Part shown: positions 18,844-27,794 of the stretch, one piece after another
Numbering within the stretch: the stretch's first letter is position 1
Layout: every line of letters begins with the position of its first letter
Made by a program: the position numbers and the translations under genes
NCBI RefSeq assembly: GCF_014200675.1
Contig: NZ_JACHCI010000001.1
Location: forward strand, 529,861 to 593,860
Direction of reading: 5' to 3'
DNA from: Janthinobacterium saanense
GTDB lineage: Bacteria; Pseudomonadota; Gammaproteobacteria; Burkholderiales; Burkholderiaceae_D
Length of the DNA: 64,000 nucleotides
The notes under the pieces: generated by a model
Seen by the model: the letters and a program-made list of their open reading frames with translations, nothing else
Databases searched by the model: none
Told to the model about the DNA's origin: nothing

Positions 18844-20186
18844 ATGACACCTTGCGCCAGCATCGCATCGGCGACTTTGACGAAGCCCGCAATATTGGCG
18901 CCATCGACATAACTGACCGTGCCATCGGCGCGGGTGCCGTATTGTTTGCAGGCGGCATGGATGCCCTGCATGATTTGCAGCAGGCGCGCATCGACTTCTT
19001 CGCGGGGCCAGGCGATGCGGGCTGCGTTCTGGCTCATTTCCAGGCCCGAGGTAGCTACGCCGCCCGCGTTGCTGGCCTTGCCCGGCGCATATAAAACGCC
19101 GGCTGCCTCGAAAGCCTTGGCCGCTGCGATGGTGGTGGGCATGTTGGCGCCTTCGGCCACGCACACCACGCCGTTGGCGATCAGGCTGCGTGCGTCATCG
19201 ATGGTCAATTCATTTTGCGTGGCGCAAGGCAGGGCGATATCGACCGGCACGTGCCATGGCGAGACACCTGCTTCGAAACGCACGCCGGTGCGTTCGGCGT
19301 AATCGCTGACGCGGCCATACAGGTGATTCTTGATCTCCATCAAAATGGCCAGCTTGGCCGGCGTAAAACCTTCTTCATCGATGACGGTGCCGCTGGAGTC
19401 CGACAGGGTCACTACGCGCGCGCCCAAGTCCATGGCTTTTTCCACCGCGTATTGCGCCACGTTGCCCGAGCCGGAGACGGACACGCGCATGCCTTCGAAT
19501 GAGCGTCCCTGCGTCTTCAACATTTCCTGGGCAAAATACACGGTGCCGTAACCGGTCGCTTCCGGACGCATCAAGGAACCGCCGAAGCTGGCGCCCTTGC
19601 CGGTGAACACGCAGTCGGCGCGGTTGCTGAGTTTTTTCATCATACCGGCCATATAACCGACTTCGCGCCCACCCACGCCGATATCGCCGGCTGGCACATC
19701 CGTGTCCGCTCCCACATGCCGGAACAGTTCGCTGACAAAGGCCTGGCAGAAGCGCATCACCTCGCCCTGGCTCTTGCCTTTGGGATCGAAGTCCGAACCG
19801 CCCTTGCCACCGCCCATTGGCAAGGTCGTCAGCGCATTCTTGAAGGTTTGTTCAAAGGCCAGAAATTTCAGCACCGACAAGGTCACGGACGGGTGAAAAC
19901 GGATACCGCCCTTGTACGGCCCGATCGCCATGCTGTGCTGGATGCGGTAGCCGCGATTGACTTGCACCTGCCCATGATCGTCCACCCACGACACGCGGAA
20001 CATCACCACGCGCTCCGGCTCGACCAGTCGTTCCAGCAAGCCTTGCTCCGCGTATTTCGGATGCTGCTCCAGGAACGGCCACAAGCTTTCCATGACTTCG
20101 GTGACGGCTTGCAGAAACTCGGGCTGACCTGGATTGCGCGCGGCGACTTGCTGGACATACTCGTGAGCAGATGCGTATTTCATCAA
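18840..20186 (-). CDS. gdhA: NADP-specific glutamate dehydrogenase
   Basis: The 448-residue product is essentially the same length as E. coli GdhA (447) and catalyses reductive amination of 2-oxoglutarate with ammonium. GPYKGGIRFHPSV and LPMGGGKGGSDFDPKGKS hold the substrate lysines, DVPAGDIGVGGREVGYM follows, and VSGSGNVAQYAVEKAMDLGA is the Rossmann nucleotide site. Two adjacent ATGs open the frame (20184-20186 and 20181-20183). The upstream 267 bases are AT-rich and hold no gene apart from the terminator of the next minus-strand unit. Confidence 0.96.
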   Translation of the reverse strand: MMKYASAHEYVQQVAARNPGQPEFLQAVTEVMESLWPFLEQHPKYAEQGLLERLVEPERVVMFRVSWVDDHGQVQVNRGYRIQHSMAIGPYKGGIRFHPSVTLSVLKFLAFEQTFKNALTTLPMGGGKGGSDFDPKGKSQGEVMRFCQAFVSELFRHVGADTDVPAGDIGVGGREVGYMAGMMKKLSNRADCVFTGKGASFGGSLMRPEATGYGTVYFAQEMLKTQGRSFEGMRVSVSGSGNVAQYAVEKAMDLGARVVTLSDSSGTVIDEEGFTPAKLAILMEIKNHLYGRVSDYAERTGVRFEAGVSPWHVPVDIALPCATQNELTIDDARSLIANGVVCVAEGANMPTTIAAAKAFEAAGVLYAPGKASNAGGVATSGLEMSQNAARIAWPREEVDARLLQIMQGIHAACKQYGTRADGTVSYVDGANIAGFVKVADAMLAQGVI

Positions 20187-20349
20187 AATTCCCTGGAGTT
20201 AATTGCTGATTTGAGCATATATCTTCTCAGATTTTGCACAAAAATGGTGCGAAAATTTGGTTTGGAGGATTTTCTGCTATTTTTCTGCGGGAGGTTGAAG
20301 GAATATTTTTCGCAGCAAAACAGGATTGGTCTGGTGCAAATAACGACTG

Positions 20350-20383
20350 AAAAACACAACGCCAGCGGGAGGCTGGCGTTGTG
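20350..20383 (-). terminator. Rho-independent terminator for the 20454-21235 gene pair
   Basis: CACAACGCCAGC (20355-20366), loop GGGAG, GCTGGCGTTGTG (20372-20383): a perfect 12-bp stem with an A5 run at 20350-20354, which reads as T5 on the minus strand. Confidence 0.85.
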
Positions 20384-20453
20384 CATGGCGTGGCGGCGAG
20401 AGGCAGACTCTTGCATCCATCTTGTCGGCAGACGCAATGCGGTGGACCAGCAG

Positions 20454-20867
20454 TTACTTTTTGCCATCCTTCGATGCTGGGGAGGAAGTGCAAATGGCAG
20501 CGCTAGCTGATCCGGCTATGCTGAGCCCGGTTGACAGGTCAAAACCGAAATCGCAGCGGTAGCCATCGGCTGGGTGATAGCGGCAGGACAGTGTCTCGCG
20601 GTTGCGTATCCGGATTTGTGGGTCGGGACAAGCGTCCTTCAGATCCGGGCCGATGGCGTTGAACATATCCCGCGCCGCCGCGCCTGTCAGATTGAATGCG
20701 GCCTTGGCATCGCCGGCAGCAGGGGACACCGCTTCTTCAAGATAGCCGCCGTAAATGGCATAGCGTCCAGAGAAATCCTTGTGGACGTATTGCCAGACAG
20801 CTGAGGCATGTTGCGCCAGCAGCATGAGCACCGGCACTGCAAACAGCGCCAACATGCGCCTCAGCAT
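20454..20867 (-). CDS. Small secreted protein of unknown function, paralogue of its upstream neighbour
   Basis: The 137-residue product has a signal peptide ending near LLAQHASA. The mature part shares a pattern with the next gene: GRYAIYGG, then RDMFNAIGPDLKDAC, then LSCRYHPADGYRCDFGFDLS and TGLSIAGS. The two proteins are therefore tandem duplicates. Conserved cysteines (in LKDAC, SCRYH and RCDFG) probably form disulfides in the periplasm. GGAGG precedes the ATG, which overlaps the upstream stop by seven bases. I do not recognise the family. Confidence 0.75.
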   Translation of the reverse strand: MLRRMLALFAVPVLMLLAQHASAVWQYVHKDFSGRYAIYGGYLEEAVSPAAGDAKAAFNLTGAAARDMFNAIGPDLKDACPDPQIRIRNRETLSCRYHPADGYRCDFGFDLSTGLSIAGSASAAICTSSPASKDGKK

Positions 20868-21235
20868 AGGGAGCCTCCGATGCTGAGCCCCGTCACCAGG
20901 TCAAAACCGAAGTCACAATGGTGGCCGTCGCGGGGATGGTAGGCGCAACTCAGCTGTGCCCGTTGCCTGATGCGTTGTCCGCCTTCCGCGCCGCATACAT
21001 TGCGCAAGTCCGGCCCCATGGCCTCGAACATCTGCCTTGCCACCTTGCCATCGATCCAGAATGCGATGCGCTTGTCTTTGCCGGTAGGCGGAAGCGGGTC
21101 GCCCAGGCCATCGCCATAAATCGCGTAGCGGCCCTGGAACGGTTGGTAGGAGAATGTCCAGCCTTGAGCCGCATGCGCGACGACCATGCCGAAAACGACC
21201 AGGGTGAGAATCACGAAGAGAGACAGGCGGCGCAT
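20861..21235 (-). CDS. Small secreted protein of unknown function, first of a tandem pair
   Basis: The 124-residue product begins MRRLSLFVILTLVVFGMVVA, a signal peptide ending near AHAAQG. The mature core repeats the neighbour's pattern: QGRYAIYGDG, ARQMFEAMGPDLRNVC, LSCAYHPRDGHHCDFGFDLV, TGLSIGGS. I chose the internal ATG at 21235 because it starts directly at the signal peptide; a longer in-frame start at 21277 is possible. The upstream 289 bases up to the lipoprotein gene show no further gene. Confidence 0.72.
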   Translation of the reverse strand: MRRLSLFVILTLVVFGMVVAHAAQGWTFSYQPFQGRYAIYGDGLGDPLPPTGKDKRIAFWIDGKVARQMFEAMGPDLRNVCGAEGGQRIRQRAQLSCAYHPRDGHHCDFGFDLVTGLSIGGSLC

Positions 21236-21524
21236 AAGAAATCCTTGATTGAGCTGTCCTGCGGCATGGAAAGCCATGCTGCAGTAAATCGCTAAAGCAG
21301 ATTTTTACTTGCCTACAATCTTCTATGTTGCGAGAGCGCAAGATGATGAAGAGCAGCACCGGCCGCCTATGTTGGCAGGTGTTTTTTGCGGAGGGGATGC
21401 CACTTCATGGGCCAATGTGATATCTATGTTTATCTTCTGAAAGATTGACTGATGCCAATCAGCTCTCTTGGCGAGCAGGCAAAAATGACACTCCGTTTGC
21501 TTACTTTGAATGGGAGATACCATC

Positions 21525-22121
21525 ATGCTCAAGTCTTTTGCCGCCAGAGGTGTGTCAGGCTGTATGGCCATGGCCGGTGCGCAGTTGCTTTCAGGCTGTG
21601 TGTCGAACACGGTCCCCGTGATAGCGTCAACCTCGTCCTATGAATGCAGGTCAACGCCGGTGGATGGCTTGCCCAAGGCGGGGGACGGTGCGTATGGATG
21701 TCATTTTCAACTACGCGATACAGAGACTAAGCAAATTCTCCCCCATACGCCTTATTCTCTCGATGTGTATGCACCTGTGGAAACCAAAGGGGCAGAAAAA
21801 TTGCCTTTAGTTACCCTGAAAGGCATCACAGATGCGCATGGGAGATCCGGTTATGTACGGGCGCCATTTCCTATTGTTCCCGAGCGTGTGCGATTTGTAC
21901 GGATGGTTGGGACTGGAGCCTATGGACGCTCGCCTCATTTGATACGCCCGACAGATGGCGCGGGTGTTGCTGGTATGAATTATCAGATAAGCGGGTGTGG
22001 GTGGGACAAGCATGGTATTACTGACGATCAAGGTTTTACGCCCTTGTTTCTTAGTGAAACGTCCTGTACGTTCAAGACGATTTTTTATATGAAGCGAGAA
22101 CGTGCAGGCGGTACAAAGTGA
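21525..22121 (+). CDS. Putative lipoprotein of unknown function
   Basis: The 198-residue product has a lipoprotein signal with lipobox LLSGC (Cys25). The mature part starts by introducing a Cys (SYECRSTP) and a GDGAYGCHFQLRDTETKQILP region with beta-strand character that could be an immunoglobulin-like or transthyretin-like fold. That is a guess from pattern only. GGGAG seven bases before the ATG at 21525 decides the start. GC content is visibly lower than in neighbouring genes, so it may be a recent arrival. No partner gene is evident. Confidence 0.65.
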   Translation: MLKSFAARGVSGCMAMAGAQLLSGCVSNTVPVIASTSSYECRSTPVDGLPKAGDGAYGCHFQLRDTETKQILPHTPYSLDVYAPVETKGAEKLPLVTLKGITDAHGRSGYVRAPFPIVPERVRFVRMVGTGAYGRSPHLIRPTDGAGVAGMNYQISGCGWDKHGITDDQGFTPLFLSETSCTFKTIFYMKRERAGGTK

Positions 22122-22151
22122 TACCGCCGGCGCTGTGATGGGAGGTTTCTG

Positions 22152-22547
22152 CTATGCAGCATGCGCCACGGCGCGTATCTCGATCAACTGGTGGGGGAAG
22201 GCCAGGCCGGACACGCCGATCAGGGTGGCGGCCGGGCGATGGTCGCCCACGTATTGCTTGAAAAGTTCCACGCAAGGCTGGAAATGTTCGGCGGGGTTGG
22301 CGAGGTAGATCACCATTTCCGCGATCTGCGTACGTCCGACCTGGAAGCCGGCCAGTACGCGGTCGAGGTTTTCCAGGGTGGTGCGTGCCTGCAGATCGAA
22401 GTCGTTTTCACCGACGAAAGCGCCCTGCATGTCGTGCGAGAATTGGCCGGAAATGTAGATGGTGCCGTTGATGCTATAGCCTTGGGTGACGCCGAATTGT
22501 TCTTCCCAAGAAACGCCGTGATTGTAGGTGGTGGCTGTTTGTGTCAT
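22152..22547 (-). CDS. Rid-family (YjgF/UK114) protein without the RidA arginine
   Basis: The 131-residue product has the trimeric Rid fold: NGTIYISGQFSHDMQGAFVG, then LENLDRVLAGFQVGRTQIAE and the C-terminal RPAATLIGVSGLAFPHQLIE. In enamine/imine deaminases (RidA) the active-site arginine sits in a P-A-R motif; here the position reads P-A-A. Classical imine deaminase activity is therefore doubtful, and the protein belongs to one of the other Rid subgroups. It is divergent from a LysR-type regulator that may control it. Confidence 0.85.
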   Translation of the reverse strand: MTQTATTYNHGVSWEEQFGVTQGYSINGTIYISGQFSHDMQGAFVGENDFDLQARTTLENLDRVLAGFQVGRTQIAEMVIYLANPAEHFQPCVELFKQYVGDHRPAATLIGVSGLAFPHQLIEIRAVAHAA

Positions 22548-22718
22548 GCTGTTTTTCCTCAGTGTTGTCTTGCTTCGCCGGAGATCGGCGAGGTGGGAAA
22601 AGTATAGCGAGGTATCGCCAGCCTATAGGCGAACGGAGGGCGGCACAGAGGGGATAAACCATCCCAAATGGTGTTGATATAGTAGCTGGCCTGGCGCTGG
22701 AGAAAGAGAAATAACCGT

Positions 22719-23618
22719 ATGTTGCGCGCGAATCTGAACGAGATTCTGGTCTTCATGGCCGTGGTCGATGAAGGCAGTTTCATTGCGGGCGGCACGGCCA
22801 TGGGCTTGAGCCGTTCGGCAGCCGGCAAGGCCGTGAACCGGCTCGAAGAACGGCTGGGCGTGCGCCTGCTGCACCGGACGACCCGCGCCCTGAGCCTGAC
22901 CGATGAAGGCCGCGTTTTTTATGAGCGGGGCTTGCAGATACTGGCGGCCGTCGACGAGGCCGAGTCCAGCGTGGCTGTGGGGGCGGGAGGGGGCACGCCG
23001 CGCGGCGTCTTGCGGCTGACCTTGCCCGACGCCTACGGCCGCCTGGTGATCTTGCCGCTGCTGCGCCGCTATCTGGCCGCCTGGCCCGAGCTGCAGGCCG
23101 AGGTCAGTTTTACGGACCGCCAGGCCGATATTGTCGAAGAGGGATTTGACCTGGCCATCCGCATCGGCGAAGCGCCGCCCGATACCCGGCTGGTATCGCG
23201 CGTGCTGGCCCGCCACCAGGCTGTGCTGTGCGCGTCCCCCGCTTACCTGGCCGAGCGAGGGCTGCCGCTCGACAGCGACGCGCTGGCCGCACACGATTGT
23301 TTGATCTTCAGCAGCCGTAATCGCCGTCAACCCTGGCGGATCTTTGGGGATGACAGCACAGGCAAGTTGCCTGGACGCAGCCGTTTGCGCCTCGATAGCG
23401 GCGACGCCATCCGCGATGCCGTCCTGGCCGGCGACGGCATCGCGCTGCTGCCCGATTTCCTGGTTGCCGGCGATCTGGAGGCGGGACGGCTGCTGCAGGT
23501 GTTGCCGGACTTGCCGCTCGACGAAGTGAAAATCGTCACCATCTACCCGACCCGGCGGCTGCTGGAGCCCAGGGTGCGGCGCTTCATCGATTTCCTGGTC
23601 GACGAATTGGCGGCTTGA
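22719..23618 (+). CDS. LysR-family transcriptional regulator
   Basis: The 299-residue product has an N-terminal winged helix (LNEILVFMAVVDEGSFIAGG, GLSRSAAGKAVNRLEERLGV) and a C-terminal periplasmic-binding-protein-like effector domain from about residue 90. The HRTTRALSLTDEGRVFYERG segment is typical of the DsdC/AaeR-type branch. It is divergent from the Rid-family gene, its likely target by position. Its TGA stop touches the fadE stop, so the two convergent genes end on adjoining bases within a TGATCA palindrome (23616-23621). Confidence 0.9.
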   Translation: MLRANLNEILVFMAVVDEGSFIAGGTAMGLSRSAAGKAVNRLEERLGVRLLHRTTRALSLTDEGRVFYERGLQILAAVDEAESSVAVGAGGGTPRGVLRLTLPDAYGRLVILPLLRRYLAAWPELQAEVSFTDRQADIVEEGFDLAIRIGEAPPDTRLVSRVLARHQAVLCASPAYLAERGLPLDSDALAAHDCLIFSSRNRRQPWRIFGDDSTGKLPGRSRLRLDSGDAIRDAVLAGDGIALLPDFLVAGDLEAGRLLQVLPDLPLDEVKIVTIYPTRRLLEPRVRRFIDFLVDELAA

Positions 23619-26012
23619 TCAGACCTCGACTCCCTGCTTTTCGCTGGCAAGACGATGGTCGTCCAGAACGGGTTTCTGGATGTTCACCGTATCTGCAGGC
23701 TGTGATGGCTGCGGTGGAAAGTCGTCAACCTGAATTGCTGCGTCAACCAAACGAGTGAATTCCAGCAAGGTATTGTGCTCCTGGCAGCTGATCGAACCAG
23801 AAGCGGCCGCTGCACTCAGCCACTCCTGCATGGCTGATACGCTTTGCGGCAAGTGCTTGAGGGCCGCGCCTTGCGGCGTGTCTTTCAGGCGTTTTTCGAT
23901 GGCCACCACCTCGGACAGCAAGTCCAGCGCCATTTCGCCACGGGCCAGCGGATCGCCCGCATCGTTTGCCACGTAGCAATCGGCAAGCAGGCGCTCGCGG
24001 TCGGCGCCCGGCGTTTGCATGGCCTGCGTCACTGCACTGCCCAGTTCATCGGAAGGCGGGCGATGCGGCAGGCCGAAAGGAAACAGCCAGACGCGCAGCA
24101 AGACTGCCAGTCCCCGCGCGGGGAAATTGTCCAGCACGCCGCTCAAGCCTTGCTGCGCCTTGCACAGGGTATCTTGCAGCGCCCAGTGGACATAGGGCAG
24201 GTCGGCCTGAGGCCGTCCGTCATCTTCATAACGTTTCAGCACAGACGAAGCCAAATACAGTTGCGACAGCACATCGCCCAGGCGCGCGGAAATCCGTTCG
24301 CGCCGCTTGAGTTCGCCACCGAGCACAAACATCGACATATCGGTCATCACGGCAAAGGCCGTCGACAATCGCGTGACGGCGCGGTAATAAGGCGCCAGTT
24401 CGGGCGCGCCGGCGTCGGGCACGGCAGCCAGCCGTGCACCGCCCAGGCCATACCAGAGTCCCCGTGCAATGTTGCCCAACACAAAGCCGACGTGGCCGAA
24501 GAATGCCTGGTCGAAGTCTTGCAGGGCTTTGCGGTGTTCGGTCTCCTTGACGGCGGCCATTTCCTTGAGCACATACGGATGGGCGCGGATGGCGCCCTGG
24601 CCAAAGATGATCAGGCTGCGGGTGAGTATATTGGCGCCCTCGACGGTGATGGCGATGGGGATTTGCTGATAGGCATTGGCCAGGAAATTATTGGGCCCGA
24701 TGCAGATGCCCTTGCCGCCAAGGATATCCATGCCGTCATTGACCAGTGCGCGTCCCCGTTCGGTGACATGGTATTTGACGATGGCGGAAATCACGGCCGG
24801 CTTTTCACCCAGGTCCACGGCCCGCGCCGACAGCCTGCGCGCCGCATCCATCAGGTACAAATTGGCGCCCATGCGCGCCAGCGCTTCCTGCACCCCTTCG
24901 AATTTGCCGATCGGCATATTGAACTGGCGCCGCACGGCCGCATAGGCGCTGGTGCCGCGCACGGCCATCTTGGCCATGCCCACGCTGGACGAAGGCAGTG
25001 AAATGGCGCGCCCGGCCGCCAGGCATTCCATCAGCATGCGCCAGCCCTTGCCCACTTGCGCCTTGCCGCCGATCACCCAGTCGATGGGAATGAACACATC
25101 CTTGCCCGAGGTCGGGCCGTTCTGGAACACAGCGTTCAAAGGATGGTGGCGGCGGCCGATCACCACGCCGTCATGCTTGGCCGGAATCAGCGCGCAGGTA
25201 ATGCCGGGCGCTGCATCGTCGGACAATAGACGGTCGGGGTCGCTGGTATTGAATGCCAGCCCCAGCAAGGTGGCCACCGGCGCCAGCGTGATGTAGCGCT
25301 TGTTCCAGGTGAGGCGTATGCCCACGGTGGCGCGGCCTTCATGCTCGCCCATGCAGACCACGCCGTGATCGGGAATCGCCGCCGCATCGGAACCGGCATA
25401 CGGGCTGGTCAGCGCAAAGCAGGGAATTTCCAGGCCGGCAGCCAATCGTGGCAAATAATGGTTTTTCTGTTCGTCGGTGCCATAGTGCAGCAGCAATTCG
25501 GCCGGTCCCAGTGAATTGGGCACCATCACCGTGACGGCCAGCGCCGAGCAGCGCGTCGACAGTTTCATGACCACTTGCGAATGCATATAGGCGGAAAATT
25601 CCTTGCCGCCATATTGCTTCGGAATGATCATGCCGAGAAAACCTTGCTGCTTGATATAGGTCCAGGCTTGCGGCGGCAAGTCCAGTCCCTGCTGGGTGTC
25701 CCAGTCATTGACCATATCGCACAGTTGATCGACATCATGGTCGAGAAAGTGGCGCTCTTCGGCAGTCAGCGTGGGGCCGGTATGGGCCAGCAATTTGGGC
25801 CAGTCTGGCTGGCCGGAAAACAGGTCGGCATCCCACCAGGTAGTGCCCGCTTCGAGCGCGTCGCGTTCGGTATCGGACATGCTGGGCAGGATGCGCTTGA
25901 ACAGCGCGAGGATGTGCGGGGTAATCAGCGCGCGGCGCAGGGGGGCGACGGCAAACAGTGCAATCAGGCAAAGCACAATCAGCACTAGCGCCATCAGAAA
26001 TATCGTCAGCAT
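23619..26012 (-). CDS. fadE: Acyl-CoA dehydrogenase FadE
   Basis: The 797-residue product is close to the length of E. coli FadE (814) and shares its layout. There is an N-terminal hydrophobic segment (LIVLCLIALFAVAPL), an acyl-CoA dehydrogenase core with GMIIPKQYGGKEFSAYMHS and FALTSPYAGSDAAAIPD, and a long C-terminal extension. It performs the first step of fatty-acid beta-oxidation, oxidising acyl-CoA to trans-2-enoyl-CoA with FAD, probably at the inner membrane. GGGAGACACGC precedes the ATG. The neighbouring DUF819 gene is 105 bases upstream on the same strand. Confidence 0.94.
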   Translation of the reverse strand: MLTIFLMALVLIVLCLIALFAVAPLRRALITPHILALFKRILPSMSDTERDALEAGTTWWDADLFSGQPDWPKLLAHTGPTLTAEERHFLDHDVDQLCDMVNDWDTQQGLDLPPQAWTYIKQQGFLGMIIPKQYGGKEFSAYMHSQVVMKLSTRCSALAVTVMVPNSLGPAELLLHYGTDEQKNHYLPRLAAGLEIPCFALTSPYAGSDAAAIPDHGVVCMGEHEGRATVGIRLTWNKRYITLAPVATLLGLAFNTSDPDRLLSDDAAPGITCALIPAKHDGVVIGRRHHPLNAVFQNGPTSGKDVFIPIDWVIGGKAQVGKGWRMLMECLAAGRAISLPSSSVGMAKMAVRGTSAYAAVRRQFNMPIGKFEGVQEALARMGANLYLMDAARRLSARAVDLGEKPAVISAIVKYHVTERGRALVNDGMDILGGKGICIGPNNFLANAYQQIPIAITVEGANILTRSLIIFGQGAIRAHPYVLKEMAAVKETEHRKALQDFDQAFFGHVGFVLGNIARGLWYGLGGARLAAVPDAGAPELAPYYRAVTRLSTAFAVMTDMSMFVLGGELKRRERISARLGDVLSQLYLASSVLKRYEDDGRPQADLPYVHWALQDTLCKAQQGLSGVLDNFPARGLAVLLRVWLFPFGLPHRPPSDELGSAVTQAMQTPGADRERLLADCYVANDAGDPLARGEMALDLLSEVVAIEKRLKDTPQGAALKHLPQSVSAMQEWLSAAAASGSISCQEHNTLLEFTRLVDAAIQVDDFPPQPSQPADTVNIQKPVLDDHRLASEKQGVEV

Positions 26013-26117
26013 GCGTGTCTCCCTGTTTTAATAAGAACAGGGTAGGCCGATGCGGTCGAGCTTTCTGTGCGGTATAGCGCATAGGCGGCGTCTTCGGCAA
26101 CGCCGCCCGGCTAGTTT

Positions 26118-27365
26118 CTAAGTTGCCATCGAGCGCAGCAGCAAGCCGGTGATGTAAGCGCCATAGGTGCCCAGCGCATAACCGAGCACGGCCAGCAGCA
26201 CGCCGACCGGCGCCAATGCCGGATGGAAAGCGCTGGCGACGACCGGCGCAGAAGCGGCGCCGCCGATATTGGCTTGCGAGCCGACGGCCATGAAGAACAG
26301 CGGTGCGCGTATCAGCTTTGCCATCAGCAGCATTAGGCCGCCATGCACGGCGATCCAGATCAAGCCCAGCAGGAACAGGAAAGGCTTGTCGAACAGCGCC
26401 TTGAGGTCCATGTGCATGCCGATGGTGGCAACTAATATATACAGCATGGCCGAACCGATGGTCGAGGCGCCCGCGCCTTCCAGGCTGCGCGCCCTGGTAA
26501 AGCTCAGCAGCAAGCCGATGGTGGTGGCCAGCACGACGATCCAGAAGAAGCCCGACGTCAGGCTGTAATCCTGCAAGCGCCATTCGGCCGGCAAGGTGGC
26601 GATCCATGCCACCGTCGGGGCCGCCAAAAAGTGCGACAGGCCGGTAGCGCCCAGGCCGATGGCCAGTATCATCATCACATCATTCAGGCCGGGAATGCGC
26701 GCATGCTGGGCTTTATAGGTTTCGATGCGGTCTTTCAGTGCGTTGATGGCCGACAGGTCGGCGCCCGTCCAGCGGTCGAAGGCCTTGGCGCGGCTGGCCA
26801 TGAACAGCAGCACGGCCATCCAGACATTGGCGACCAGCACGTCAACGGCGACAAACTGGCCAAACAGGGTGGCGTCGACTTCAAACACTTCCTTCATCGC
26901 CGCCTGGTTGGCGCCGCCGCCTATCCAGGAACCGGCCACGGTGGTCATGCCGCGCCAGGTTTCACCGGCCACCGTTTCAGGGTGGATCAGGCGTACGGCC
27001 TCGAACGCGACCACCGCGCCCAGCATCACGCCGACGGTGCCGGTCAGGAACATGATGATGGCCTTGGGGCCCAGACGCATCAGGGCGCCGAAATCGATGG
27101 CGATGCACAGCAAAACCAGTGCGCTCGGCAGCAGATAATCGCGCGCCACGCCATACAGGGCCGAAGCATTGCCATCGATGATGCCGGCCGTGTTCAGCAG
27201 GGCAGGGATCAGATAGCACATCAGCAGGGAAGGGACGTAGGTATAAAACCTGGACCAGAAGCCGGTGGTTCTCGACGACGTCCAGAAGACGGCGCCCAGC
27301 GTAATGGCCAGCAAACCGAGGACAACAGCATCATTGGTGATCAAAGCGGTAGTAACAGGAGGCAT
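26118..27365 (-). CDS. DUF819 family integral membrane protein
   Basis: The 415-residue product is highly hydrophobic, with about ten to twelve predicted membrane helices. GSWIGGGANQAAMKEVFEV and MAVGSQANIGGAASAPVVAS are the two characteristic Gly-rich Asn/Gln motifs of DUF819 proteins, one in each half. They are similar to substrate-binding re-entrant motifs of secondary transporters. It is likely a transporter of unknown substrate; function has not been assigned to the family as far as I know. AGGGAAC lies upstream of the ATG. It could be co-transcribed with fadE. Confidence 0.87.
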   Translation of the reverse strand: MPPVTTALITNDAVVLGLLAITLGAVFWTSSRTTGFWSRFYTYVPSLLMCYLIPALLNTAGIIDGNASALYGVARDYLLPSALVLLCIAIDFGALMRLGPKAIIMFLTGTVGVMLGAVVAFEAVRLIHPETVAGETWRGMTTVAGSWIGGGANQAAMKEVFEVDATLFGQFVAVDVLVANVWMAVLLFMASRAKAFDRWTGADLSAINALKDRIETYKAQHARIPGLNDVMMILAIGLGATGLSHFLAAPTVAWIATLPAEWRLQDYSLTSGFFWIVVLATTIGLLLSFTRARSLEGAGASTIGSAMLYILVATIGMHMDLKALFDKPFLFLLGLIWIAVHGGLMLLMAKLIRAPLFFMAVGSQANIGGAASAPVVASAFHPALAPVGVLLAVLGYALGTYGAYITGLLLRSMAT

Positions 27366-27570
27366 CTAGTTCCCTCAGGCAAAGAGTGTGTGTCATGGCG
27401 CACGATCGCTGCGCCACGTAAGGCAAGCGGCCAGCTCATGGCCAGGCGCTCGTCGTACAGATTGCGGACTGCGGCTGCATTCTACATTGCATGGAAGGCA
27501 ATAGTTGGTTGTCTTGCTTGGTGACAAAAAGTCGGGGAAGTGTTGCTGAGGGGAGGGAAATAAACCGGCA

Positions 27571-27600
27571 AAAACAAAAACGCCAACCCGAAGGTTGGCG
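27571..27600 (-). terminator. Terminator of the first tRNA-Phe gene
   Basis: CGCCAACC (27581-27588), CGAA, GGTTGGCG (27593-27600). On the minus strand the loop is TTCG closed by C-G, an extra-stable tetraloop, followed by TTTTTGTTTT. T's on the other side make it potentially bidirectional. Confidence 0.85.
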
Positions 27601-27624
27601 TTTTAATATGTACTGCTGAATTCT

Positions 27625-27700
27625 TGGTGGCCCGGGGCGGAATCGAACCACCGACACAAGGATTTTCAATCCTCTGCTCTACCGACTGAGCTACCAGGCC
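27625..27700 (-). tRNA. tRNA-Phe (GAA), copy 1
   Basis: The 76-base minus-strand sequence folds as a complete cloverleaf with encoded CCA. The acceptor GGCCTGG pairs with CCGGGCC (one G-U), the D-arm is AGCTCAGTCGGTAGAGC, the anticodon stem-loop contains TTGAAAA with anticodon GAA, and the T-arm contains GTTCGATTC. It is identical to two further copies in the window. Confidence 0.97.
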
Positions 27701-27710
27701 AAGGCGGAGA

Positions 27711-27716
27711 ATTATA
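27711..27716 (-). promoter_or_regulatory. -10 box of tRNA-Phe copy 1
   Basis: The minus strand reads TGTTATAAT, a perfect extended -10, ten bases before the tRNA 5' end. The discriminator following it is C-rich, as in stringently controlled stable-RNA promoters. The -35 region (GGTCAG about 17 bases upstream) is weak. Copies 2 and 3 have TGCTATAAT at the same distance (38108-38113 and 45439-45444). Confidence 0.75.
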
Positions 27717-27794
27717 ACAGAAAGACTCCAAGCCTGACCAGAGCATCTTGTGTTCAAATGCAACAGATGGTCGAAACTTTCTTTTTTGATACTC

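Noticed and set aside
27436..27669. Short open frames across the three tRNA-Phe genes (sharing MKILVSVVRFRPGPP)
   Set aside because: They are translations of tRNA sequence, hence their near identity; not proteins.
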